Below are positions 28,821 through 36,386 of a stretch of DNA of 36,636 bases, one piece after another. The notes beneath the pieces are model-generated. The model saw only the letters and a program-made list of their open reading frames with translations. It did no database searches and had not been told where the DNA came from. The position numbers were made by a program, and so were the translations under genes. Each line of letters starts with the position of its first letter. The stretch's first letter is position 1. The DNA is taken from the IMG/VR virus record IMGVR_UViG_3300031702_000022, positions 1 through 36,636 of that record; one strand, given 5' to 3'. This DNA is from a virus.

Positions 28821-29093
28821 ATGCGAAACATACTTGACACTAAATACATTCACTCTTTTTGCAACCCTCGCTTAGGGTTAAATACTCACTACTTTGATAT
28901 CAGCCTAATTGATCCCGATACTACCGACAATGACTTATATAAGCTCGAGGCCGGCGTATATGGCCTAGTGTGGAACGATAACATTAACATGTATAAGTTA
29001 ATAGATAACGACGGCGACACCGTCACAAGCCCAGATAGCCACGTACTAGCCATGATCGATCATTGCGCACGGTACGCCGAAGAATATCTTTAA
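28821..29093 (+). CDS. Small acidic hypothetical protein
   Basis: This 90-residue protein (FDISLIDPDTTDNDLYKLEA, GVYGLVWNDNINMYKLIDND) is rich in Asp and Tyr and was not recognised. AAGGCGG precedes the ATG. It is followed by a strong terminator, and upstream there is a small palindrome CTACACTGTAG. Confidence 0.55.
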   Translation: MRNILDTKYIHSFCNPRLGLNTHYFDISLIDPDTTDNDLYKLEAGVYGLVWNDNINMYKLIDNDGDTVTSPDSHVLAMIDHCARYAEEYL

Positions 29094-29115
29094 GGCATAC
29101 GCGTCAATTAATTGA

Positions 29116-29140
29116 CCCCACTATGATGGGGCTTTTTTTT
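29116..29140 (+). terminator. Strong terminator
   Basis: CCCCA (29116-29120), loop CTATGA, TGGGG (29127-29131), then C and eight T residues. Confidence 0.85.
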
Positions 29141-29179
29141 GCCTGTAATTTATGGTGGCATGATAGTTGCAAGGATACC

Positions 29180-29280
29180 CTTATGCCTTTTAGTTATAGT
29201 CATCATATGATTTGGTTATATCATAAAAGACTAATATAGCTTATGCCTTTTAGTTATACCCTTATGCGATTTGGTTATAT
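29180..29280. repeat. Duplicated module CTTATGCCTTTTAGTTATA ... GATTTGGTTATAT
   Basis: CTTATGCCTTTTAGTTATA occurs at 29180-29198 and 29240-29258, each followed after about 10 nt by GATTTGGTTATAT (29209-29221 and 29268-29280). More ATTTGGTTAT copies lie at 29442 and 29503. Confidence 0.8.
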
Positions 29281-29957
29281 GGTACGGCTTGGCACAGTAC
29301 TTGCTAGGCAATAGGCTTAGACTATGATACCGATAGGCAGGCCCTATGTTAGGGTGATTGTAAAGATTGTGTAAAGGCTATTGACTGAACCCCGATTGTA
29401 TGATGGGGCACGCTTATTCTTTTTAAGCCTATCAATAGATCATTTGGTTATATGTAAGGGAAGTGTAAAGGCTATAGACAAGGGCCACGAATTGTGCTAG
29501 TGATTTGGTTATTCCAAAAGAGTCTAAGGATAGACCCAAAAGGCATAAGGCACCCCCCTCACACCCCAAGATCAAAGGCAGGACCAAGCAGCCCCTCCCA
29601 CTGAATAAATTTTTACTATTTTTGAAAAAGCCCTTTTTCCCCTCTACCCTCCCCCATAAATTTTTTTTACTATTTTTACAATCTCGGTAAACCCTCCTAG
29701 ATCGACCTGTGAGAGATCTTACTCGTATCCGTCATGGTTATCTACCAAAGCCCTTAAATCCTCTCTGAGACGCTCTCAGGTGTCTTCATAATCAAACCTC
29801 CACAGTGTTTACCCCTCATCACCATATCACTAGCAATACCCCCTCATCAAGCTATTTCTATTAAAAAGAATAAAAAGGAATAAAAAAGTAAATTCTCCTT
29901 TTTTAATGCTGCTCTACAGCCCTACTCCCACGTACCTCTCAGCGTTTGGACGCATTA

Positions 29958-30062
29958 AAAAGAAAAAAAGGAGAAATTCGGCCTAAAGGTTTCTTACTAA
30001 ACCCCCTAAACCACTACTTTTAAATCTGAACCCACCCAAGAAAATTCTCCTTTTTTACTTTT
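29958..30062. repeat. 18-bp inverted repeat related to the one at 7378-7471
   Basis: The left arm AAAAGAAAAAAAGGAGAA (29958-29975) and the right arm TTCTCCTTTTTTACTTTT (30045-30062) pair with one mismatch. A third half-copy, TTCTCCTTTTTTAAT, starts at 29893. Confidence 0.75.
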
Positions 30063-30405
30063 AATTGGGTTATTTATTTTTTGGACATGTTGGTGATTAA
30101 ATTCAAAGGTTTTTTATTTGACCTCTAAAACCTCTTAGGTCTTGCTATCACTGTCTCTTAATAGTATAGGGAGTATTACTAATAGAGATTTATATATATT
30201 TTATTATATAAGTCCAGTACATAATGACCACTCAATAAAAAATGAGATTTCCCTTTTTAATTACTTTTAATTAGATTTAAATAGCAATATTACCTGTTGT
30301 TAGCCTAAATAGCTACGAATGGTTACCAAATAACCACAAAATGATCAAAAAGGTGTATTTAATATGAAATAATAATCACACATAAATAGTTTTCTTTATG
30401 CTTAT

Positions 30406-30433
30406 TTGACTTATCAGAAGTTTATGCTAAAGT
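30406..30433 (+). promoter_or_regulatory. Promoter for the HNH-like gene
   Basis: TTGACT (30406-30411), a 16-nt spacer and TAAAGT (30428-30433) preceded by TGC (extended -10). It leaves a roughly 80-nt leader. Confidence 0.55.
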
Positions 30434-30521
30434 ACAGCACGTTCTCATTTTAATTATTAACCGCTGAGGACTTAACGATACATAATATAACCTTAAATCA
30501 AGTACAAAGGATAAATAAGAT

Positions 30522-31430
30522 ATGACTATATTTACGAACCAGAGCCAACTTAACCAATATCTCGCCTCAATTCAAGCAAGCAAGAACTTCAGCTTCGATT
30601 TTTACAAGAAACTATTGTCTGATAATGAGCAACTACTGTGCAAGGACTGCTCAGTTGATGACTATAGAAGCCAGAATCGATCTGCTGAAATAAAGACCAT
30701 GATCTATGATGGATGCACATTGCATATATCTGAGTGTGGTGACATCTACTCTAATGATGGAGTAATGAAGCACTACAAGCGATCTGGGCACTATACTGTG
30801 AAGCTTAACGGTAAGTACGTCCTCGTTGCTAAGTTAATGCTGATGGCGTTCTCTGATATTAAGAAGCCCTTGTCTGTACTATATAAGTCCGGCATTCCAG
30901 AGATACTGTGTGTGCGAAACCTAGAATACAAGCATGCGTACCACAAGACACCACTAGTACACAGTGATTTCGTGTTTGCAAACAGCGAAGAGCTATCCGG
31001 GTACGCGTGGTCGTACGGTATAGAGAGTAATGACCAGCTACTAAAGCACCTAGGCACCTCTGAAGATAATCTCTTGGGAAGCCTTACTGTTAAGCGTCAG
31101 GAGCATGAGCCGGGTTCAGTTACGTGGAGAGAGGTTGACTATAACGGCGTGAGCCTGCTAGTTAATCAATACGGTGCTGTTAAGAAGGATAAGATTGAGC
31201 GGATTATCAATAAGCCCATCGCTACGTGCTTCATTAAAGGCAGGTTAACGGTTACAGTGCTGATTCCCGGTCGCAAGAAAATGCGCATCAGTGTTGTTTC
31301 TCTTATGATGCGGGCCTTTCACGGCGTTACGCGGTCAAAGATCCACGTTGAGTACCTTGATGGTAACCCCCGCAATACCGTCCTGCGAAACATTCAACTA
31401 ATAGAGAACCGGTACAGCGCAAAGAGCTAA
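30522..31430 (+). CDS. Duplicated, degenerate HNH-like DNA-binding protein
   Basis: This 302-residue protein is built of two similar halves. Residues about 57-137 (YDGCTLHISECGDIYSNDG, KLMLMAFSDIKKPLSVLY, VRNLEY) and about 202-297 (VDYNGVSLLVNQYGAVKKD, VSLMMRAFHGV, HVEYLDGNPRNTVLRNIQLI) both follow the phage homing-type HNH layout: LxxxAF, then VxHxDGxxxNNxxxNL. In both copies the catalytic His is Tyr, and in the first the DG is SG. It probably binds DNA without cutting, or cuts by other residues. It lies alone after a long leader and before a two-way terminator. A role as a phage regulator derived from a homing nuclease is inferred. Confidence 0.6.
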   Translation: MTIFTNQSQLNQYLASIQASKNFSFDFYKKLLSDNEQLLCKDCSVDDYRSQNRSAEIKTMIYDGCTLHISECGDIYSNDGVMKHYKRSGHYTVKLNGKYVLVAKLMLMAFSDIKKPLSVLYKSGIPEILCVRNLEYKHAYHKTPLVHSDFVFANSEELSGYAWSYGIESNDQLLKHLGTSEDNLLGSLTVKRQEHEPGSVTWREVDYNGVSLLVNQYGAVKKDKIERIINKPIATCFIKGRLTVTVLIPGRKKMRISVVSLMMRAFHGVTRSKIHVEYLDGNPRNTVLRNIQLIENRYSAKS

Positions 31431-31435
31431 GACAT

Positions 31436-31465
31436 AAAAAACCCCCAATTAAGGGGGTTTTTTTT
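31436..31465. terminator. Bidirectional terminator between convergent genes
   Basis: AAAAAACCCCC, loop AATTAA, then GGGGG and eight T residues. A-tracts and T-tracts on both sides fit termination in both directions. The leftward gene's stop codon is at 31464-31466. Confidence 0.9.
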
Positions 31466-31772
31466 ACTTACGAGTTAGTGACCTGAATACGTAATTCCTT
31501 ATATCGTTGGACTGTGCTAGGGCATCATCGTAAGCCATCAGTGCCAACTCCTTTTCAAACTCACACGTCATCAGGTTATCGTCAAAGTAACCGATCCTCT
31601 CCATCCACACATCATCAATCGTATCCATAAGGTCAATGCGTGCGTTCTCAAGCTTTGCTACTGCGTCTGCGACAATAACAGGCAACGCGCCACTACTAAC
31701 AGTCAGCACGTATTCTTCCAATGCTCGAAAGTACTTCTCTTTTTCAGTCAAAATGCGTCTCCTAGGTCTCAT
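31464..31772 (-). CDS. Hypothetical helical protein
   Basis: This 102-residue protein has a basic N-terminus (MRPRRRILTEKEKYFRALEE) and a helical body with acidic patches. Unrecognised. It starts one base after the preceding leftward gene's stop. Confidence 0.55.
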   Translation of the reverse strand: MRPRRRILTEKEKYFRALEEYVLTVSSGALPVIVADAVAKLENARIDLMDTIDDVWMERIGYFDDNLMTCEFEKELALMAYDDALAQSNDIRNYVFRSLTRK

Positions 31773-32000
31773 TTATTGGGATATGGTGGCTTTATACACG
31801 CCGTGTGTCATATCTGTGAAGGTTATAGACCCATTGTACTTCGCTGATGCGATGTATTCAAGCCTAATCTCATCAGAAACCTTCACACCCATACTATATC
31901 GCGCTTTTATGCTGCGCCTATCCGCTCCGTGCCTCTCTGCCTCTGCTATTGAATAAAAGAATCGTGCAAGATCATCTGCTGTTTCGATGTAGTCATCCAT
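31773..32000 (-). CDS. Small hypothetical protein
   Basis: This 75-residue protein (DDLARFFYSIAEAERHGADR) was not recognised. The helical N-terminus and strand-rich C-terminus (YNGSITFTDMTHGVYKA) suggest a small alpha/beta fold. It lies downstream of the leftward terminator at 32036-32011, so either read-through or an unseen promoter expresses it. Confidence 0.5.
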   Translation of the reverse strand: MDDYIETADDLARFFYSIAEAERHGADRRSIKARYSMGVKVSDEIRLEYIASAKYNGSITFTDMTHGVYKATISQ

Positions 32001-32010
32001 AATTATTCCT

Positions 32011-32036
32011 CAATAAAAAGCCCACTTTCGTGGGCT
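32011..32036 (-). terminator. Leftward terminator after the MazG-like gene
   Basis: On the minus strand AGCCCAC-GAAA-GTGGGCT (32036-32019) has 7-bp perfect arms and a GNRA-type loop, followed by TTTTATTG. Confidence 0.8.
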
Positions 32037-32041
32037 GTTGG

Positions 32042-32437
32042 TTAGATCTTTTTGCCATCGCCTTTCAAGCGATTCTCTATCTTGTGATCAGCCCTACTTC
32101 GATTGTAGTTCATTTTCTCAACGAGCGCGGCACCTACATCTAGGTTGAATCCACCCGCGTAATCAAACACCCTGATCAGCACATCGGCAAGCTCAACCTC
32201 CTCAGACTTACGCGTTGTAATGTGATCGTCCATGCTGTTCTTGCGAACGCCCTCAAGCACCTCTGACACCTCAGAGTGGATCAGTGCAAGCATCTCACCC
32301 TTGTTGCGCTCTAGCGGCTTACCCGTCTTAATGTCAGTCCACCAGCCTGCGTGTTTAGCGCGACCGTGGCATTCCTCTACTAGATAATTAGTAAAGACCG
32401 CGAATGCCTCTTCAACCGGCTTATTGTAATCGCTCAT
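32042..32437 (-). CDS. MazG-like nucleotide pyrophosphohydrolase
   Basis: This 131-residue protein would hydrolyse (d)NTPs or an alarmone-like nucleotide. The metal-binding pattern is clear: HSEVSEVLEGVRKN (ExxE), then EEVELADVLIRVFDYAG (ExxD), then VEKMNYNRSRADHK. This is the single-domain phage MazG layout. Phage MazG proteins have been proposed to change host (p)ppGpp or clean dNTP pools; which applies here is unknown. It overlaps the upstream gene by 4 nt and is followed by a terminator. Confidence 0.82.
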   Translation of the reverse strand: MSDYNKPVEEAFAVFTNYLVEECHGRAKHAGWWTDIKTGKPLERNKGEMLALIHSEVSEVLEGVRKNSMDDHITTRKSEEVELADVLIRVFDYAGGFNLDVGAALVEKMNYNRSRADHKIENRLKGDGKKI

Positions 32438-32853
32438 TGGCTATCTCCCCATGAGTAGTCGTAGATTGAGTCAACAGTCCGCAATGAATCCTGATAATCG
32501 TACATAAAGTCACCATTAGCATTAGCCAAGAATGTAATTGGTGCTTCGTTGTCTGGTGTATTCATCCACTCGCCTTTACTCCATTCAGGCTCAGATACAA
32601 AGGCATGAATCATACCGTCACCGTCAGTTGCCATATAGTTATAAAGGTCAGAGTCAAACAAACCAATGTAAGTAGAGTAAACCTCCAAGATATGGTCACG
32701 CTCCTCAGAGAACGGCACCATAGGGATTGGCTCTACAACCTCAGCTTCAGTGGTTTTGTTTAGCTTTGCGATACCATCAAAAAACTCGGCAACGTTAAGG
32801 TACTCTCCATCAAGCTCGATATTGAAGTCCTTAGACTCGTATGTAATTTTCAT
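32434..32853 (-). CDS. Hypothetical acidic protein
   Basis: This 139-residue, strongly acidic protein (MKITYESKDFNIELDGEYLN, ending YDYSWGDSQ) was not recognised. The start at 32853 has AAGGAGA; a longer in-frame start lies further upstream in the leader. It is the first gene of the leftward unit that includes the MazG-like gene. Confidence 0.55.
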   Translation of the reverse strand: MKITYESKDFNIELDGEYLNVAEFFDGIAKLNKTTEAEVVEPIPMVPFSEERDHILEVYSTYIGLFDSDLYNYMATDGDGMIHAFVSEPEWSKGEWMNTPDNEAPITFLANANGDFMYDYQDSLRTVDSIYDYSWGDSQ

Positions 32854-32881
32854 CTTTCTCTCCTTCGCTGTAAGAGTGGCT

Positions 32882-32910
32882 ATAATAACCACCTCAAAAT
32901 AAGAAGTCAA
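32882..32910 (-). promoter_or_regulatory. Leftward promoter of the MazG unit
   Basis: On the minus strand TTGACT (32910-32905), a 17-nt spacer and TATTAT (32887-32882). Its -35 touches the AACACTAAGTGTT palindrome shared with the terL promoter. Confidence 0.65.
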
Positions 32911-32926
32911 CACTAAGTGTTACAAT
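32909..32926 (+). promoter_or_regulatory. Palindrome and extended -10 box before terL
   Basis: The palindrome AACACTAAGTGTT (32909-32921) overlaps TG-T-TACAAT (32918-32926). No good -35 is present for rightward transcription. It sits between divergent units and could couple their control. Confidence 0.5.
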
Positions 32927-32947
32927 AAGCGCCCACACGGAGGTTTT

Positions 32948-34414
32948 ATGCCAAGACAATACCCTACACCAGAAGAACAAACGATAATTAGCACGATGTT
33001 CTCTGATAAATCAGAGAGTTGGCTTGCTACGCGACAGTTTATCCACTCAGAGCCCCTGAAGGCCCTTGATGTGCTGGGCGCTCTGGCAAGCAAAGACCCA
33101 AAGTTCCTTGATATTCTTCACGACTTCGACCTGTGGGCCAGACCTGAGCAGTTCATGGACTGGGGTGACTGGGATACCGTAATGCTTCTGTGTGGGCGGG
33201 GTTTTGGTAAGAGCTGGTTCGCATCCAACTATATTATTGACCAAGCCAAGAAGTCAAAGATACGTATCGCCCTGTGGGCATCCGACCTGAAGTCTGCCAA
33301 GCGTGTTAACTGGCTAGGGTCATCCGGTATCATCCAGAACATGCACCCTAACGACCTAAGAGACTCTGACTTTAACAAGACGGACTTGACCATTACATTC
33401 CCCAATGGAAGCACCGTTGTGACCTACACGGCAGAGTCTTTCGAGCGATCACGGGGTGACTCAGTGCATATGTGCGTCCTCGATGAGCTGGCGGCTTGGT
33501 CATACGGCCCACAAGCCCTAGAGGCAGCTCGACTTATTATGCGATTGGGTGAAAAGCCCAAGATGCTCATCACTACCACACCTAGATCGCTGGCTATGAT
33601 TAAAGACATTGCCGTGGACAGTGACGTGAAGCTAATCAAAGGTGTCACTACAGATAACTATTATTTGCCAGAGTCTTATGCCGAGACGCTGCAAAAGAAG
33701 CTCACAGAGCGCATGTGGCGGCAGGAAGGTCTCGCTGAGATCTTAGATGACAACCTATACGCCATGTTTCAGATGAGCGACATAATGAACAACAGGATTA
33801 CGGGTGACTTTGACTTCTCTACACTAAAGAAACTCGTGATTGCAATAGACCCGGCTGTTACCTCGAATGAGAACTCGGATTTGACCGGCATCATGGTCTG
33901 CGGCATGGGTTATGACGGTAAGTATTACGTTATTGAAGACTCCTCTATGGAGATGGCATCCCCTGAGAAGTGGAGCAGTCGTGTCGTGTCTTTGTATAGA
34001 AAGTACAACCAGCACGAGTGCCCAGTCGCTATCGTGGCTGAGAAGAACCAAGGCGGCGACCTAATCACTTCTGTGATACGCAATGCAGCCCGAAACATCA
34101 GAGACATGATTTTGCCACCCGTAACGCTGGTTCACGCATCACGAGGCAAGGAAGTGCGAGCTGAGCCTACCTCTGCACTGTATGAGCAGCAGCAAGTCTG
34201 TCACGTTGGTGCGTTTGAGGATCTTGAGTTGCAAATGACCGAATGGAACCCCACAGACAAGAACACTAAATCACCTGATAGGCTAGACGCTCTTGTGTGG
34301 GCTATTACGTCACTTTCTAAAGGCATGTCTGGCACAATAACATCTGGATATGGTGGCTATAATGAGCCGGGTATGGATAGGACTGCAATTAATCCTTACT
34401 GCGGGTATAAGTGA
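32948..34414 (+). CDS. terL: Terminase large subunit
   Basis: This 488-residue protein is the DNA-packaging motor ATPase and nuclease. The ATPase half has LLCGRGFGKSW (Walker A, about 80-90), SDLKSAKR, MCVLDELAAW (Walker B with catalytic Glu) and MLITTTPRS (coupling motif). The nuclease half has VIAIDPAVT (first Asp), IVAEKNQGG and SPDRLDALVWAITSL (last Asp). The length is normal for the family. ATG follows CGGAGG. The CsrA-like and portal genes follow directly; the TerS-like gene is about 12 kb upstream. Confidence 0.95.
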   Translation: MPRQYPTPEEQTIISTMFSDKSESWLATRQFIHSEPLKALDVLGALASKDPKFLDILHDFDLWARPEQFMDWGDWDTVMLLCGRGFGKSWFASNYIIDQAKKSKIRIALWASDLKSAKRVNWLGSSGIIQNMHPNDLRDSDFNKTDLTITFPNGSTVVTYTAESFERSRGDSVHMCVLDELAAWSYGPQALEAARLIMRLGEKPKMLITTTPRSLAMIKDIAVDSDVKLIKGVTTDNYYLPESYAETLQKKLTERMWRQEGLAEILDDNLYAMFQMSDIMNNRITGDFDFSTLKKLVIAIDPAVTSNENSDLTGIMVCGMGYDGKYYVIEDSSMEMASPEKWSSRVVSLYRKYNQHECPVAIVAEKNQGGDLITSVIRNAARNIRDMILPPVTLVHASRGKEVRAEPTSALYEQQQVCHVGAFEDLELQMTEWNPTDKNTKSPDRLDALVWAITSLSKGMSGTITSGYGGYNEPGMDRTAINPYCGYK

Positions 34415-34420
34415 TATAAT
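34412..34420 (+). promoter_or_regulatory. Extended -10 box TGATATAAT before the CsrA-like/portal genes
   Basis: TG-A-TATAAT overlaps the terL stop codon. No recognisable -35. About 24 nt before the CsrA-like start. Confidence 0.5.
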
Positions 34421-34443
34421 GATCTAAATTAAAGGAGAATAAT

Positions 34444-34773
34444 ATGTTATCACTGAGAAGACGACCAGAAACAGAAGGATCATCTGACGAATCGATTATT
34501 GACATAAAATTTAAAGATGAAGTTGTTACTATTACCCTGAATAAGATTCAAGGTAGCCTTTCTATTTGGAAGGTTGTTTCAACTGACTGGGGTTCAGAAA
34601 AGTACCCTCCACTAATAGTTGCACTAGCAAATAACCAAGCTTTAACAGTTAATGACTGGCTAAAGATATACGGATCAAAAATAACCGAGGATGGACAGGC
34701 TGTTATGCACCTATCTGCTCCGCGAGAAGTAATAATAGAACGACGGGATAGAGCATCATACAATGATAATTAA
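34444..34773 (+). CDS. CsrA-like RNA-binding protein with an internal insertion
   Basis: This 109-residue protein matches CsrA at both ends. Residues 1-7 (MLSLRRR) keep Leu4, Arg6 and Arg7 of CsrA (MLILTRR). Residues 21-37 (IKFKDEVVTITLNKIQG) align with its second and third strands. Residues 84-103 (GQAVMHLSAPREVIIERRDR) align with [20 protein letters not shown], keeping the RNA-contacting Arg44 as Arg100. Between lie about 46 extra residues (38-83, containing SLSIWKVVSTDWGSEKYPPL). Cellular CsrA is about 61 residues. A dimer binding GGA motifs in mRNA leaders is expected. It has AGGAG before the ATG and overlaps the portal gene by 11 nt, so it may tune late mRNA or host mRNAs. Confidence 0.75.
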   Translation: MLSLRRRPETEGSSDESIIDIKFKDEVVTITLNKIQGSLSIWKVVSTDWGSEKYPPLIVALANNQALTVNDWLKIYGSKITEDGQAVMHLSAPREVIIERRDRASYNDN

Positions 34774-36307
34774 TAGCGGATTAAACGCAACACATGGTAT
34801 TAGGTCGCAGTACTTTAGTGATCAATATTCAAAAAATAGAATTGTAAGAGATCTTGTTGTCGGACTAACTGCCCTGCGCGGAACGAAAGATATTGTATCT
34901 AGTGTATCTGCCGAGACACCTTATTTACCTAAATTCCCAAATGAACCCGATGAGTTTTATATTCTTCGAGTCGCACGTACCTACCTGACGAACTATTTTA
35001 AACGAGCCATCACGTCAGACTCCGGTAAGATACTTGCAAATAACGTAATGATTTCAATTGACGGTTCCACCAACGACGAGATTCCAGAGCCTTTTAATGG
35101 CTGGGTTCAGAACATGAACCTTGCTGGCGACAATCTCACGATGGTAACTCAGTCACAGCTTCAAGCGGGCATGCTCAAGGGTGTTTCCTTGGCTATGATC
35201 GACTTCGATGCAGGACTTAACCGACCTTACCTAAGATCAATTGATGTTGACTCTGTTATTGCATTTAAGAGCGATGCACGAACCGGTAAATTAAGCTACA
35301 TTAAGTTTTTCTTTGACTACGTATCTGATAGTGAAGAAGACTACAACACAGAATCATCAATATTTGAATTAACTCCAACTACATGGACTATTAGCGATTC
35401 AAACAATGAAGTTTTGGAAACTGGCGATATTATCCGCTACCGAAACGGCAAGACGCGAATCACTGATGAAATTCCAGTTGTTGAGTTCTATACAAATAAA
35501 CTTGGAAAGATGAAAGCAGAAAGCCCTTACCAGACCTTGGCAGAGCTGACTATTGAGCACTTTCAAGTTTACAGTGACATTAAGAACATGATGTTCTACG
35601 CACTGACCCCTATCCTGACTGCCAAGAACGTGCCTGCTGACTTTACCATTGAAATGATGGCATCTTACATGATGGTTCGCATGCCAGAGACTGGTGAGAA
35701 GTCCCCAGAGCTTGACTGGACTCAGGTAGACTCTGCAGCAATACAAGAAGGCCAGAAGCAGCTTGAAGGCATCGAGAGACGCATCAGCACCTTCACTATT
35801 GACGCTAACGCACTGCGACCCGGCGCACAGACGGCTACGCAAACATCAATAGAAAGCCAAGGCTCGAACGCAGCTCTGAGATCTTTTGCGGTTGCTCTGT
35901 CTGAGCATGTGCAAAACATTCTTGAAGTAATGATGAGCTACACGCTAGAGTCTGATAAAAAGATTAAAGGTTATATCGCTCCAGAGTTCAACTCAATGGA
36001 ATCCGATAAGGAAATGCGAGTCCTTATGGAAATGCGACGAAACTTGGATCTATCATCACTTAACATTGTTGATGCAGCTATCCAGCGCAAGTTACTTCCA
36101 CCAGACTTCGATAAAGCAGCAAACGCAGAGGGCTTGATTAAAGAGCTTGATGAAATGCTCAAGTACGAGAGCGCAAAAGCATCCTTTAATAGTGCGCCAG
36201 AAACTGCGCCAACTAATATGCCTGACGACCTTAACGGAGATGTCCCTGACGGGCTTCTGGCGGGTAACGGAGAAGAGCAAATCACAGATAAACCACGGGA
36301 CGCATAG
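34763..36307 (+). CDS. Portal protein (DUF4055 type)
   Basis: This 514-residue protein should form the dodecameric ring through which DNA enters the head. The N-terminal part (DEFYILRVARTYLTNYFKRA, then SDSGKILANNV) and the central PVVEFYTNKLG, SPYQTLAELTIEHFQVYSDI and LTAKNVP regions follow the DUF4055 portal pattern. TATQTSIESQGSNAALRSFA and LSEHVQNILEVMMSY fit the helical stem/wing. The C-terminus is acidic and disordered. Position directly after terL supports the call. It overlaps the CsrA-like gene by 11 nt, so translation is probably coupled. Confidence 0.85.
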   Translation: MIINSGLNATHGIRSQYFSDQYSKNRIVRDLVVGLTALRGTKDIVSSVSAETPYLPKFPNEPDEFYILRVARTYLTNYFKRAITSDSGKILANNVMISIDGSTNDEIPEPFNGWVQNMNLAGDNLTMVTQSQLQAGMLKGVSLAMIDFDAGLNRPYLRSIDVDSVIAFKSDARTGKLSYIKFFFDYVSDSEEDYNTESSIFELTPTTWTISDSNNEVLETGDIIRYRNGKTRITDEIPVVEFYTNKLGKMKAESPYQTLAELTIEHFQVYSDIKNMMFYALTPILTAKNVPADFTIEMMASYMMVRMPETGEKSPELDWTQVDSAAIQEGQKQLEGIERRISTFTIDANALRPGAQTATQTSIESQGSNAALRSFAVALSEHVQNILEVMMSYTLESDKKIKGYIAPEFNSMESDKEMRVLMEMRRNLDLSSLNIVDAAIQRKLLPPDFDKAANAEGLIKELDEMLKYESAKASFNSAPETAPTNMPDDLNGDVPDGLLAGNGEEQITDKPRDA

Positions 36308-36312
36308 TCCTG

Positions 36313-36321
36313 TGTTATAAT
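36313..36321 (+). promoter_or_regulatory. Extended -10 box TGTTATAAT before the scaffold-like gene
   Basis: TG-T-TATAAT without a recognisable -35, six nt after the portal stop. The following CCACCCACGGAG resembles the terL leader GCCCACACGGAG. Confidence 0.5.
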
Positions 36322-36337
36322 TTCCACCCACGGAGCT

Positions 36338-36367
36338 ATGGAGAAACTCTTCATACGCAAGGCGTAA
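36338..36367 (+). CDS. Possible 9-residue leader peptide
   Basis: MEKLFIRKA, then a stop. CGGAG lies just upstream of the ATG, and two GGA motifs flank it (ACGGAG and ATGGAG). It may be a leader controlling the scaffold-like gene 20 nt downstream, or chance. Confidence 0.3.
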   Translation: MEKLFIRKA

Positions 36368-36386
36368 ACGAGAAAGGTAACTAACA

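Larger units (their letters stand above)
29141..30405. other. Long gene-free region rich in repeats
   Basis: This is about 1.3 kb without a supported gene. From left: a duplicated module of about 60 bp (29180-29280), two further GATTTGGTTAT-like copies (29441, 29502), a strand-asymmetric C/T-rich stretch with two ACTATTTTT copies (29606-29680), the palindrome CTGAGA-CGC-TCTCAG (29765-29779), and then elements in the order also found at 7376-7645. Near the right end, TGGTTA/TAACCA arms (about 30319-30335). Frequent stops and skewed composition argue against coding. Confidence 0.55.

Noticed and set aside
28821-29093. Anti-toxin or anti-CRISPR call for the small acidic protein
   Set aside because: Acidity alone is not evidence; no motif or partner gene supports it.
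29505-29690. 61-codon plus-strand frame in the long gap
   Set aside because: TTG start, no SD, low-complexity Lys/Pro/Phe-rich product caused by C/T-rich repeats; treated as noncoding.
35399-35842. 147-codon minus-strand frame inside the portal gene
   Set aside because: Antisense shadow of a well-supported portal gene, no SD and Cys-rich random composition.
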